A stretch of DNA of 64,000 nt from Pseudeuparius sepicola (lineage: Eukaryota > Arthropoda > Insecta > Coleoptera > Anthribidae). Numbering within the stretch: position 1 is the stretch's first letter; the number at the start of each line of letters is the position of its first letter. This document shows, in pieces, positions 1 through 11,500 of this stretch. The notes below the pieces were generated by a model. The model was not told where the DNA came from. It saw nothing but the letters and a program-made list of their open reading frames with translations, and did no database searches. The position numbers and the translations under genes are program-made. Location: the NCBI GenBank assembly GCA_963920635.1, contig OY987298.1, positions 128,411,735-128,475,734 on the forward strand, in the 5' to 3' direction.

Positions 1-587
1 ATAAATACTCAGAGTTTTTTTAATCTGAATTCAAACGTTTATCAAACTCCCTTCATCCCCTAGATATGGGATAATATGTTTTACTGCAAATAAAAATTTC
101 AATTTATGTCTGGTTAGGTATTAAAGTATAAACAAATTAAATGACTATATAAAACAAAAAGGAGCAATATTTCGCTGTTATTAATTACAACCTCAAAAAA
201 TGAAATTCTGCAGAAGAGCAGATATACTTAATTCCTTCATTTCATTAGGTTGCATGAACAAAATGTTTTTATTTATTCTTATCGAACTGATTTTACTAGG
301 TAATTTAACAAAATGAACTATTGCTTGACAAATTTCACATATTGAACTGTAGTGTATACTTATACTTACTACTTTACTACTACACACCATATAAATTGCT
401 AAATGCCCTGATGCTACTCTGTATTTCTGAATTGATTTCCTTGAATACGTCTCTGATTTCTATTCCCCCAATATGGCGTCAAGGTCATTGAATTTGTTCC
501 AGATCTCTCATACACAAACGGAGACTAAATTAAATTGCTTGTGGCTGCTCTGGCTCCTAATCAATGACCTCGGAAACAGACACTAAT
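1..587. other. Left-edge non-coding sequence
   Basis: AT-rich sequence upstream of the HMG20A-like gene. Only short open frames are present, none with a recognisable domain or convincing splice signals. It may contain the promoter or untranslated first exon of the HMG20A-like gene, but nothing in the bases settles this. Confidence 0.4.
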
Positions 588-816
588 GCCGAATTCAAGC
601 GGATGACCAGGTTGAACCAGATTATAAAATTTAAATTTTGAGTATATTTTACAAATTTATTTATTTGATCAAGGGCCAGATTATATGGTTTTAAGGCACT
701 GTGAACACACCAGATTTTTCTATTATCATCAAAAATTATTTTAATGTTCAATTTCTTATAATCTAACCTAACTTTTTATAACCTGGTTAAAATTGGTCAT
801 CCGCATCGAATTCGGC
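588..816. mobile_element. Small MITE with GCCGAATTC inverted ends
   Basis: The sequence starting GCCGAATTC with GCGGATGACC just inside is mirrored at the other end, which reads GGTCATCCGC then GAATTCGGC. The internal AACCAG/TTATAA blocks are mirrored too. TAAT lies directly outside both ends and could be the target duplication. There is no coding capacity, so this looks like a 229-bp non-autonomous DNA transposon. The superfamily is unknown. Confidence 0.6.
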
Positions 817-842
817 TAATTTTTGTGGTTTTTGGTTTTTAG

Positions 843-1402
843 CATTGAGGTAGTATTGGAGGGGAGAAGCTGTCACGTTACACAAAACGGCTTCACCTAC
901 GTCATAGATTACCAGAACAACGTCAATTTGTTGACTCGGTGCTAAAAGTGCATTAAAAGTGGCTAAAAGTGCAGTTTTCCTTGTTATTGCGACCTCTGGA
1001 AATAAATATGTCATGTGATGTACGTTGTTGCAGTAGCAATTCTAAAGTGGACAAAAAGAAATTCACGGGAATTACATTTCACAGGTAATGTAAACAATAG
1101 ACAGAGCCGTATCAATATAATTTATAATATCCACTTTGGTACTTTATGAAAAGAAAAATATTACCTTTATAACTACTTTAGGTATGTATTTTTCAAGGAT
1201 TGCCTGCAGGGTGTTTCTTCCTTCGATTCAAAATAACCCCATATTTTCTTTCGTAGGTTTTTTATAATTTTACTAGGAATACTGTTTAATCAGACCCTGG
1301 CGTGTCAGCCATATTGATCACAGACTTAGCCACACCCCCTGAACCCGTTCGCTATATGCGACAAAGTTATATTACGACGCCTCCCCCCATACTACCTCAA
1401 TG
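843..1402 (+). mobile_element. Deleted THAP-bearing P-like element, copy 1
   Basis: Both ends carry CATTGAGGTAGTAT followed by a G-run, as inverted repeats. Inside, an ATG at 1008 opens a THAP-type first exon (MSCDVRCCSNSKV...GITFHR). It has the first Cys pair and ends in a GT donor after 1084, and an AG acceptor lies near 1182. The rest of any transposase gene is missing. The element is the same family as the one at 3584-4150 but in opposite orientation, and the two diverge in their centres, as expected for separate internal deletions. No convincing target duplication is seen here. It ends 128 bp before the HMG20A-like start codon. Confidence 0.7.
1008..1084 (+). pseudogene. THAP-domain first exon inside deleted P-like element
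   Basis: Encodes about 26 residues matching the N-terminal half of a THAP zinc finger: CxxxxC spacing, then a basic stretch and GITFHR. A canonical donor follows. The second half of the finger (Trp, then C..H) is not found downstream before the element ends, so this is a stranded transposase 5' end rather than a functional gene. Confidence 0.55.
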
Positions 1403-1529
1403 GCTCCAGGTTACAGCTAATCTAACCTGTATATTTTGTGGTTTTTAGAAACAAATTTTTATTGACGATTGGATTGAAAGTGATCTATAATTAATAGAAA
1501 TTGGCCCTTTTAGGGCTCCTGTTAAATTT

Positions 1530-4500
1530 ATGGATATTGGTTCTACCGCCACACACATGGACACTGTTTCAGGAAATGAGGTACCTTCAGAAATTCCCCA
1601 GCCAGCGGTGGAAGCTCCGACTCCAACACCAGAAACCACAACTCCTTCCAAACCGCATTCTAGTGACGAAAAAGCCCCAGACAGCTCTGAAAATTTGAAC
1701 CCGAAGCCTAAGGCACCCAAGGCCAAGAAAAGAAAGAAGCCTAAAGATAGTACTGCTCCCCGTCAGCCTCTCACAGGTCCGGTTAAGTTTTTGGCAATGA
1801 ATTAATGTAATGTATGTTTTTGGTTTCAGGATATGTTCGATTCTTAAATGACCGACGAGAAACTGTTAGGGCTTCGAATCCTAATCTGTCTTTTGCGGAT
1901 ATCACGAAAATGCTAGCTAATGAGTGGAGTAACTTGCCCGTTGACAAAAAACAACAATATTTAGATGCAGCGGAGCAAGATCGTGAAAGATACACCAGAG
2001 AATACAATGCCTACAAACAGACAGAAGCGTACAAATTGTTTGTTCAACAACAATCTGAAAAAAAAGCCAGAGAATCCAAAGATAAAGATGAATCGAAACT
2101 GGTAAGCATTAGAAAATTTACTAAAAGGATATGTGCCTCTAATAGTAATACCTTTTCATTTTAGGCTCTCACTCATTCACAACCAGTAATTACAAAAGAT
2201 CCTCAGGACCTGGACTTTGGAAATTTTGATATTCCGATATTTACAGAGGAGTTTTTGGACCACAACAAAACTCGAGATTCAGAGTTAAGGCAGCTTAGGA
2301 AAATTAACACGGATTATGAACAGCAGAATGCAATTTTGACAAAGCACATTGAAAACATGAAGGCGGCTATTACGAAACTAGAGACAGAGATAACGCAACA
2401 AGAGAAAAACAATACCTCTTTGCAGCAGCATTTGGATCACTTGAGAACCACTTTAACGAATGGGTTTGGTGGTGTTGAATTGCCAGGTAAGGTGCCATTC
2501 ATTTATTACAAGTGGATGTTGGAGGTAAATTTAATTGAACAATCCGAACTCAATTTGCTCAACTTTTTTGCCAACAAATTAAAATTGGTCTTGTATGTGT
2601 CGGAGACCCCCTGGAGAAGAATGAACCCTTTGTTTAATTTGTCGGAAAACTTTAGTTTAGGTCAAAACTATTTAAAATTAGGAAACAATTGATTCTTAGG
2701 GTTTTTAATTTGCATGAAGAATGAGTATTGCAACTTGCAATTTGCAAGGATATGTATATTCTCTAAATGAGTAGAAACTAAAATACGTATAGGTACCTAC
2801 GTAAATATACCTATCTAGGTATATAGGAAGTTAGGGAAAAACCGAAGGATGGGTTAACCACTCATCTCAATACTAGGAAGAATAAATTTTTTTAAGAAGT
2901 CCTTACTACAGTTTAGGGAAATTAGTTGTATACTCGTGTCCTTACTAAGACTGTCAATTGGTAATTTCGATTCTAAGTTGGCATCAATGCAGCAAAAAAT
3001 GCAACCGGGTCATAAGTTCGGGTCAGTAATGAGCCCATTTGCACAAACAAAAATATATTGAGAACTGATTTTTTAAGAATGTTACGTAGGATGCGATCTC
3101 AGAAAAATAAAAAACATAGAACTGGCTTTGTATTGGCAAGTTTGTTCCCATAATAAAAAAAATAATGTTTACAGTTCGGGTGACAGATCTGGTGCTAACG
3201 ATTACAAGGCAGTAGCGTACCTCTTATTTTTTAAAATAGTTATAAAAATAGGAAAAAATATATTTGCCTTTATATCTAAATTTTTTTTATAAAAATTGAA
3301 GTATAACCCCAGGTGCAACTAGTACGCGTCAATTCTAAAATTCAAACTTATCAATGTTATTGACAGTTACTAGTTGGGGATTGGTCGGCGAACACAATAT
3401 AAAAAAATAAAAAATAAACTTTTTAAAAACAAGCTTTTATTTAAGCCATGAACTAAAACGGATAAAATAAGTTTAGGTTTTTGTTTTCGATAATTCAATG
3501 CCACACTTCAAAAAGCTCGTCGCGCGAGATGTTCATAAAAGTAGGTACCAATTAATTTTAGTGTGATTGTGATTAGTTGATAAAATTGAGATAGTATAGG
3601 GGGGGAGACGCTATAAGGGTACTTCGCCCTATGTTAGAAATGGGATCAGGGGGTGTGGCTAAAAGTAGTAAGGATGTGGCTGACACGCCAGGGCCTGATT
3701 AAACAGTATTCCTAGTAAAATTATAAAAAATGTAAAAAAACGGGAACTAACAACGACGAAATCAAAAGCTGGGTTTAGTCAGTCAGTCAGTCAGTCATAT
3801 ACATACCTAGAGTAGTTATAAAGGTAATATTTTTTTTTTCATAAAGTACCAAAGTGGATATTATAATTTATATTAATGCGGCCCTGTCTATTGTTTATGT
3901 TACCTGTGAAATGTTATTCCTGTAGATTTCTTATTGTCCACATTATTCCTACTCGTACAACTCCGTACAGCGCACGACACCATTGTTTTAATTACTTTTT
4001 TTACACACTTAGTTCAAAATAGAAAATATATCTCACAAAAACTGCACATTTAACACTGAACAACCAACTGACGCTAAAGTAGCAATTACGCGACGTAGGT
4101 GCTCCCGTTTGTGGTCACGTGACAGCTTCTCCCCCCATACTATACCAATGGTTGATAAGCAAGTACATGCCAAAGAATATATTTTCTTTACAGTTTGCGC
4201 GACAAACTTTTTGATTTAAAAAAGCTTGTCGCAATTTGGCATTGAATTATCTTAACGAAAACCTAAACTTATTTTATCTGTTTTAGTAAATGGCTTACTT
4301 AAATAAAAGCTTGTTTTTAAAAAGGTTTTTATTATTTATTTATTTGGTGCTTTTTTTGGTACCTATTTGATTCCCATCTCAGAAGGGGGGTAAAGAAATT
4401 TGATCCGCCATCTTCGGGCATCGGGCATCAGCTCTATTGGATTTAGTATGACGTCAGTCACCTTATCGTTTTCTACTCTTCAAATCCTTTCATTTCATAC

Positions 4501-7000
4501 CCATGTCGAGGATGTTGTGAAGAATTAGGCAATCCGCCGTCTTGGGGAGGCCGCCATATTAGATTTATTATGACGTCATTCACCTTATTGTTTTTCTACC
4601 CGTCGAGCTCTTTCGTTTGAGACCCATGTTGACAATTATTTTCCTTCTGGTGGTAAAGGTCTCTTTTACCGTGCCCCGTGCCCCGAACTAGGTACGCCTA
4701 TGTACTTACGCATGAGATGTAACCTCCTTTGGCGAGTTGCTTGATTTGCAAACAATACACTTTTTTTGCCCATAACCACAGAATAGCCACCGGCTATTCT
4801 GTGCCATAACGTATAACTTAATTGGCTATATAAGCATTTTAAACTGACGAATACTTAAGAAACACTTAAAAACAGCTAAAAATTGCTTCTAAAAGACACA
4901 GCACCAGTTGTGTCAAACATAAGGAGAGGCACACTCTTGGCCGATTTGCGCGTTTGTCAGATTGTGCGATTGGTATTGGTAATTAATAATAATAATAATA
5001 ATAATACTTTATTTCTTAAGTTAAAATGCAAATACAGTACAGTAACCAAGAAAAGGTCAAGACAAAGACAAGTATACCTACAAGACACACATTACTTACA
5101 CATTATTGTAGCTACCTAGTACCTATATTAGGTATTGTTTCCTTAGTTGTATCACAGATTAAAGTACTACACGTAGTATAGAAATACTGCCTAATATATG
5201 GGTCTAGATAATTATAAATACTAGATTCACCTATTAGTCAGGCAGACTTTATCTCATCAATACATAAATAACATATATATTATCTACCATTATTTACTTC
5301 AAAGCAAACGTATTTGCAACTGATTGGGTATGTCCCTAGTCCCTATATACAACGGAAACCACTGTTGAAAAACTATTATTTGAAATTTGATCTTGAAGAT
5401 TATTTTAATTATTACCAGAGAAATAAGTTTTTCATTATGAATTATTGGCAACGCTGTTAAACTTTAACTAGTAAATAAATAATATAATATAAAAAGTGCT
5501 ACCTCTTACAAACATTTCAATCTACAGATGCCATTTCTATGTTTTTTATTTTTCTGAGGATGCGATACACAAACACTGTTAAAAGTAAAAACAAACCAAT
5601 ATTTTTTTAGGTATTGTTTCATAACTTAATTGAAATGCCTAAAGATGTATCACAGAAAACTTAATTTATCGTAGAAATTTAGATAAACCAAGTGTGCAAA
5701 TAGGCTAAAAACTTACTTTACTACTTAGGCACAGTTTAGATTGATATTTGTAATTCGACCAAACTTATTGTCATCGATTGATCGATTCACTGGAAAGATA
5801 TGTAGAATCTCTCAAGGACAAAAAAATCTATTCACGTCTAGCCCTTTATAAGTCGAAATCCAGATTTGTAGGTCAATAATTATTATGAAAAAGAAGTAAA
5901 GAAGAAATAACTTGTCATGTGTGGTCCTTGTACACCTTCGTAGAATTAGTTATAATAACATACCTGGCTATGGTTTCAATTTGGATGGTACCTACTTGGT
6001 AAAGTATTGAAAAGCCCTTTGACTAAATATTTGGGCCAGTTTATTACGCTAAACTTCAGAAATATCTATAAGTACTTAAGTACCTACTCCATAATATTAT
6101 TGGACACACCATCAGTCTCTCATACCTCATAAATAGGCTGCTTTGCATGCTCCCATATTTCCAATTCCATATCGAAATGCATTCACAGATCAGTTAATAA
6201 ATTCAACAACAAACATTCTAAGACTATAATTTTTATTAAAACTTACCCCTATATTCAAAAATGACAAAACGACAAAAACCTCGCCTTATTATTTGAAACA
6301 CAAGAAAAGGATCGAAAGAAAATGTATAACTCTTACCCGAAAACTAACAAGAACAACACAGATAAGGGTAAAACTCACAAAACGTACAAAACCCATGAAT
6401 ATTTGCACTTTTCACTGCCGAAAGTTTGAACCAGTTTGAATGATCCGGAAAACATTTACTGATCTATCGGTCACTTCGAAAAGATTTGTTCGTTCGTGAA
6501 CAACCCATCTTTAATACTAACAATCAATGAAGTACAAACAAGTTTATATAAACAGAGGTCCACAAATATTCTGTTTTCTGAATACAGAGGAAAACCTGGA
6601 TCAAATTCATTCCTGAAGTTGTCCTAAACTGGAATTTGCCGTCTTTACTCAAAATCAAAACACAGTCGTTTTAGGACAAAATACGAGACATGTATCCCGT
6701 AACTGGAATTGATGTTGCAAAAAAATCCATGACAGCCGATACACCTCAGGTGCTGGGAACAAGATATTTATTTTTTAAAAAATTTCAACCCCCTGTATGT
6801 TTTTTTTTATATTTTATTAAGCATTTGCAGACTAGGCAATCTTTTGCTGAATTACAGGAATCAAAGATGTAGCTACACTGCAAAACATCGACACCTATAT
6901 GACCAACTTGCATTCCATTTTGTTGGAAAACAGCAGCCATGACACAAACTTGTTGCAAACAGTTCGTGACATTGTTGGCAAACTGGAATTCAATGGATGA
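1530..7000 (+). CDS. HMG20A: HMG20A/iBRAF-like HMG-box protein
   Basis: Four coding exons: 1530-1776, 1830-2101, 2165-2486 and 6858-7000. All introns are GT-AG and the joints keep frame, giving 327 aa (human HMG20A is 347). Residues 1-70 are Pro/Ser/Thr-rich and end in a Lys-rich patch. An HMG box covers about 76-146 (PLTGYVRFLNDRRE, then ANEWSNLP). The family signature FDIPIFTEEF is at 194-203, followed by a long coiled coil to about 275. The last exon gives the conserved tail IDTYMTNLHSILL. The start is the first ATG after an in-frame TAA. HMG20A/B proteins bind DNA non-specifically and work with LSD1-CoREST in neuronal gene control; that role is taken from the family. If exon 3 is not spliced, its frame runs on to a stop near 2692. 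Intron 3 (4.4 kb) has collected several transposons. The paralogue choice (20A versus 20B) is inferred. Confidence 0.93.
2887..3045 (+). repeat. Fragment of dispersed AAGAAGTCCTTACT repeat family
   Basis: Part of a family whose fuller copies lie at 39690-40300 (minus) and 52345-52960 (plus). The shared stretch runs from AAGAAGTCCTTACT through GGTAATTTCGAT to CCCATTTGCAC. It is non-coding here. A second piece of the same family, its distal half, is at about 6335-6480. Confidence 0.6.
3584..4150 (-). mobile_element. Deleted THAP-bearing P-like element, copy 2, with TSD
   Basis: A 567-bp element flanked by GTTGATAA at 3576-3583 and 4151-4158. An 8-bp duplication is the P-superfamily length. The ends are CATTGGTATAGTATGGGGGG and its imperfect inverse. 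On the minus strand an ATG at 3983 opens a THAP-type first exon (MVSCAVRSCTSRNN...GITFHR) with a donor after 3904; an intron and a degenerate centre follow, including a CAGT microsatellite near 3777-3797. It lies in intron 3 of the HMG20A-like gene, antisense to it. Confidence 0.78.
3904..3983 (-). pseudogene. THAP-domain first exon inside P-like copy 2
   Basis: About 26 codons with the same layout as the exon at 1008-1084: MVSC, four residues, Cys, then GITFHR and a GT donor. The distal THAP half and the catalytic exons are absent because of the internal deletion. Confidence 0.55.
4395..4640. repeat. Two-unit tandem repeat carrying TGACGTCA
   Basis: Two diverged ~120-bp units run head to tail. 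Each contains ATCCGCC, then TATGACGTCA, CACCTTAT and finally ACCCATGT. The octamer is a CRE/ATF-type site, but in a repeat inside an intron a regulatory role is unproven. Confidence 0.6.
4773..4799. repeat. Perfect short hairpin CACAGAATAGCC
   Basis: CACAGAATAGCC and its exact inverse are separated by three bases. The same CAGAATAGCCACCG sequence recurs near 58210 and, inverted, near 60800, which suggests it is the tip of a dispersed element. Confidence 0.5.
4985..5110 (-). mobile_element. LINE 3' end with (ATT)n tail
   Basis: Read on the minus strand, an AATAAAG signal is followed by an ATT microsatellite tail, the usual 3' end of a jockey/CR1-type non-LTR element. Only a short piece of 3' UTR can be recognised; no reverse-transcriptase sequence adjoins it. 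Confidence 0.45.
5120..6330. other. HMG20A-like intron 3, unassigned
   Basis: Very AT-rich intron sequence. No gene, RNA or clean inverted repeat was recognised. Confidence 0.4.
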
Positions 7001-8566
7001 CAAACCGTGAGAGCATCAAAGAGGAAGAGGAAGGCAAAAAAGTTTTCCTAAAACTTAAAACACCACAACTAGGCATGTGTTTTTTATATATTTTGTATAA
7101 AAATTCTGGTTTTTATTTCTTGGCAATATGTAAATGTGTTGGAATTATTGTTCTGGAAAATACCGGGACATGATATAAATTGATTTCTGCATGCTTGGAT
7201 ATTTTACATATTTGTGTGTATTTCTGTTTAGATCTGTGATTTCTAGGTACCCATTATAGATAATATTATCTACTTAAGGTTATTGTATTGGACTGTAATT
7301 TAATAATGATTTTGCAGATTTATTTGATTATTTATTTAATACTAACGTTGACCGTATTTTAACAATTATTATTATCATCATTGAGTAAAGGATATATTAT
7401 TCTATAGAATATATATCCTTTACTCAATGTTATCGTGTGACTGTCTTTTTCAATCAGCAGTAATAAGCTAACAGTATATAAAGATAAGAGATTTCTCAGT
7501 GTCAAAGTAGAGATGAATATAATTACAAATAAAATGAAACGAATATATTTGTTTTAAAAATTATATTTCACTGTACAATTACATAATTCAGAACTTAATA
7601 CAAATGCAGGTATAAATATTCAGTTCAAAGTTTGGACTCCTATTAAAAATATTCGCTCATATCACAATAAGTAAGTGCCAATAACTACCTCTGAAAAGAT
7701 AAATAGTGATAACTACAAGCTGTTAGGACGTTCCTCTTCAAAACACAGTACTTATTCCTTTGAACTTCTAACAATTTAAATTATTATTAATAAAGCAAAT
7801 GGCACAAAGTATGTTTAACAAAGGTTTCACTGAATATCAATAATTATACATTAAGCATACAAAACCAGATAAAAATAGGGTCCTTATAGTACGATAATTA
7901 TTTTACACTAACCCTTAACTATTGTCTTTTCGATACCGTTTTCGTTCCTTTTTCTCCAAGGCAATAAGAAAAATATTGTTTTATATATTTTTAACGTTAA
8001 TGGTAAAATTGTTTACAAGTATTTACAAGATAAGTAAAGTGTTCATTTACTTCGTCAAAGTAACTTTTAATTATTTTTCTCACTGTTCCCAGTTTTACTT
8101 TTATAAATAAAAAATTCAAATTATAATACTTAAAACGAGTTATTAACTGCCACTGATCATATTTAAAATAGTGCTGTAAAATCCCGCAAAATTTTTTAAT
8201 CTTTGGATTTTTATAAAATCACAACAAAAAGGGCAGTTATATGTTATGTTCTAAATAAATAGGGAAATGATATGTTTGACATACTATGTACAAGGTTAAA
8301 TAGAGGAGGCTTATTTACAATATCCATATATGAATATTCCCTTTCTTTCTCTCGGTATTTGATTTACACAAAAATATGTACAGGGTCCATATCTACAGTT
8401 TGTTACTTGTAGAACTGTTTCTCAATTGCACATTTTCCATAAAAAACTTTTAAAGCTTCTCTTTTAAATATATTTTTTGTATGCTGTACATTCTTTTTGT
8501 GGGCAAAATATGGTATTCATTTGTAGAGTAGAAAAATATACTATAGCAACGGAAGGCACAGGTTCC
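7001..8566. other. Convergent 3' UTR region of HMG20A-like gene and Hairless
   Basis: The two genes end tail to tail here. An AATAAA at 7528-7533 could serve the plus-strand HMG20A-like transcript. For Hairless (minus strand) the 3' UTR would extend leftward from 8566; no single poly(A) signal stands out in this AT-rich sequence. The transcripts may overlap antisense. Confidence 0.45.
7380..7428. repeat. 49-bp near-perfect palindrome in HMG20A-like 3' region
   Basis: ATTGAGTAAAGGATATAT (7380-7397) is exactly complementary to 7411-7428, and the spacer is itself the palindrome ATTCTATAGAAT. It could fold into a stem of about 24 bp, either as a transcript hairpin or as a cruciform. It may also be a tiny MITE. 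Confidence 0.75.
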
Positions 8567-11500
8567 TCACCCAGAATTTTTCGAAAGGTTCAAGGGCATA
8601 TCTGAAAAGAAAAATTATATAGAGAAGCTTTCCAACAAACAGTTTGTTCATTTAACTTCATATATTGGTTTGTAAGGAAATATATTCAATTTTATGGGCC
8701 AAGGCCCATTGCAAAATACTATGATAATTTTGGATTTGGAATACTATTATAATTTTGGATTTTCTTCTGCAGTACAAAAAACACTTTCCTAGGTTCATGA
8801 TGTCACACAGTTGCAACTGATTTTCACTTATCGACATTTTACCCATTCTTTTATCGTCTCTTTCAAACTAAACCAAAAAGCACAGAATAAATAGCTTCGA
8901 AACAAAAGCCTCCTTAGAGACACGTGTCAAAAATGAGCCCACTTTTAATTTACCAAAAAAAAGCCGGAATTTTTAAACATACATTTTGTTCTAATACCAT
9001 CTCTATGCAATGTAAATTAACGTAAAATCAAATAGAATGCACAATGTTTACCCCTTTAAAAGATATTTCGCCTAAAAGCTTGTCTCCTTTTGACACTTAT
9101 CACTAAGGAATTGTCTGTATTACTCATAGTCTATGCAAAAAGGTATCGGAGGCACATACTAGACCTTTGAAATATCTAAGTCAAGGCCTACCACAACATA
9201 AAGTTTGTGTCAAGACATACCATTAGTGATTTTTTTAGAGAGAAATTTATGGAGAATTCTTATTCAGCACAGTCTCAAACCCAAATGAATCATTTTTTCG
9301 AGATTATTATTTATATTTGATGAAAATAATGTTGTAGAGAGATTAGATCTCCTTACAAAACTAAAAAATCTCATTCCATAGTAGGAAACAATAATTTACT
9401 ATGTTTCCATGAGTACTGAATCCGGATTGAATACACAGCATATTCAGTAATGCAAAGGTTTCCATGAGGGTATTGAAATCACTTTAATTCCAGTTTCAAA
9501 ATTTGACAGTTGACAAGTTTCAACTGATGTCATATCTCCCAAATGTATAAAGGTGGATTTATAAACTCGGCGTTTGCGTTGGCACTCGCCGTTGCCGTTT
9601 GCGTCGAAAATTCAATCCCAATATTTTACGTGTAACCGTTTATAAACGCCATCGAACGTTGCCATCTGCGTCCGATGCCGTCTGAGATAAACTAATTTCA
9701 TCTTTCATGTTCCGTCGTTTACATTTCTGGACGCAAACTGCGAAGGTCACCGTCAACGTCGGAGCGCCAACGCAAACGTCGAGTTTATAAATCCACCTTA
9801 AATAAAGCAAAAGATGGAAAATCAAAAAGTTTGAGAAGTAATGTGTTCCCTAAATACTTTCAAAACATACAGCTTTTGGTCATTTCTATTCATTTTTGAA
9901 AATTCAATTTTAATTTATTTATTCTAAGCTCAAAAAAAATGGTACCCCTGGGTTTGTATTTTTCCGGGGGTAAAATAACTGTATTTTTTTCAATCATAAT
10001 AGGCATGTACGTAAATTGTACCAGTAGATACTGCTTGTACCCAAAGTGTTCAAAAATGAAATCAGTGAAAAATTCCGTATTTTAATATTGTACCAATGTA
10101 CTGAATTCATTAAGCAGGTTTATGAATCTTGTACCGAGAGACGTCGGTAATTTAGAATTTTTTATGTTTATGGCTTGTGCCATATAATTTTGTAATTATT
10201 GATGTACTTTTTTTTCTGTTTTGAAACCAATTACTGTTTAAAAGAATATCTAAATCTGTTCCAAAGTCAATTAAAACAACAAATTCCAAAATACCATGTT
10301 CACAATCACTGTTACAGTGGATGTACCAACGCCAAATGGTAGATGTCCCACAGTATAATTTATGTAAATGCCTAATAGTGACATGGCAAGCCACTCGTCT
10401 TCAGCCTCATAAAAAAGGTCCATTGTCGTCTATTAATTGTACTCACCGGCAATCGGATCCTCTCTGCTGTCAGGGATGTCCCTCGACGGCGCCGTGTTCC
10501 AAGAGCAGGACGGTGCGTCATGTCGCAGCGGCGTGGTCGGTATCGGCCCGGCGTGGTACACGGACGGCATCAAGTACCCACGGCCGTAGCCGCCCGCCCC
10601 GTAGTACGGAGGCATGTGCGAAAAGGGGTACACGTACGGGCCGAAATACGACTGCGGCGGGGGATATGGCGGATAACCACACTTCTCCACCTGCTGAAAA
10701 GAATAGAATAGAACTTTATTAAATAGAAACAATTCTAATCTACAAACATACATATACTTGTTGACCAAAAGTCAAATAGTCAAATAAGTGTCGTACATCC
10801 AACTATGATAAATTCCATTTTACATCGTACAGTGACAATATTTTGCATAAAGAACTCAAGCAGCATTTTTAGTCGCCGTTACGTTCCGGCGACTTTTGTT
10901 TGCAACTTTAAAGTTGTGATTACTCCTGATAGGAACGTAATTACTATGTTCCTATTACGTCCCTGCGACTAAAATGGGGAACATTTTGAGGGTGATAGAT
11001 GCGTAACAGCGACCACCTAGCAACTTACACCGCTACGACACGCTTACGTTCCGGCAACGTGGTGGAGACGTAGCTTCGTGGTCACCGCTACTTTGTTGGA
11101 TTTGTTTGCTTCTTTACATTCGCGTCCTCGCTTTGTCTTTGTCTAAATAATTAAAAAGTATTCTAGCCCAGCATCTTCCGTCATTTTTCAATAACCGTGG
11201 AAAATGGAAGTACCTAATACTTATTCAGAACTCATATCTATGAATAATGGTAGGTATAAGAAAGGTATTAATTTGCTGATTTATTTCTTGTTGCTAGATT
11301 CAAGAAACTAAAACGATTGAAAATTTTCTGCCAAATATGACGTTGATAGATTGAAAAGTAACAACGCGCCCTCCCAAAATGCATGTTTTAACACTTTTTT
11401 ATCGGGAGGATAAATTACGAAAATGTGCGAAATTACCTAAAAATGCCGAAAAATGCTTTTTTAATATTTCTATAAGTTATACGAGTTCATTTTTGCTCAA

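Noticed and set aside
835..1448. GTTTTTAG present at 835-842 and 1441-1448 as a possible target duplication of THAP copy 1
   Set aside because: The right inverted tip ends at 1402, 38 bp inside, so the match is probably chance in T-rich sequence.
10321..10722. 133-codon plus-strand frame
   Set aside because: It is the antisense shadow of Hairless exon 6; the minus strand carries the conserved, in-frame spliced coding sequence.
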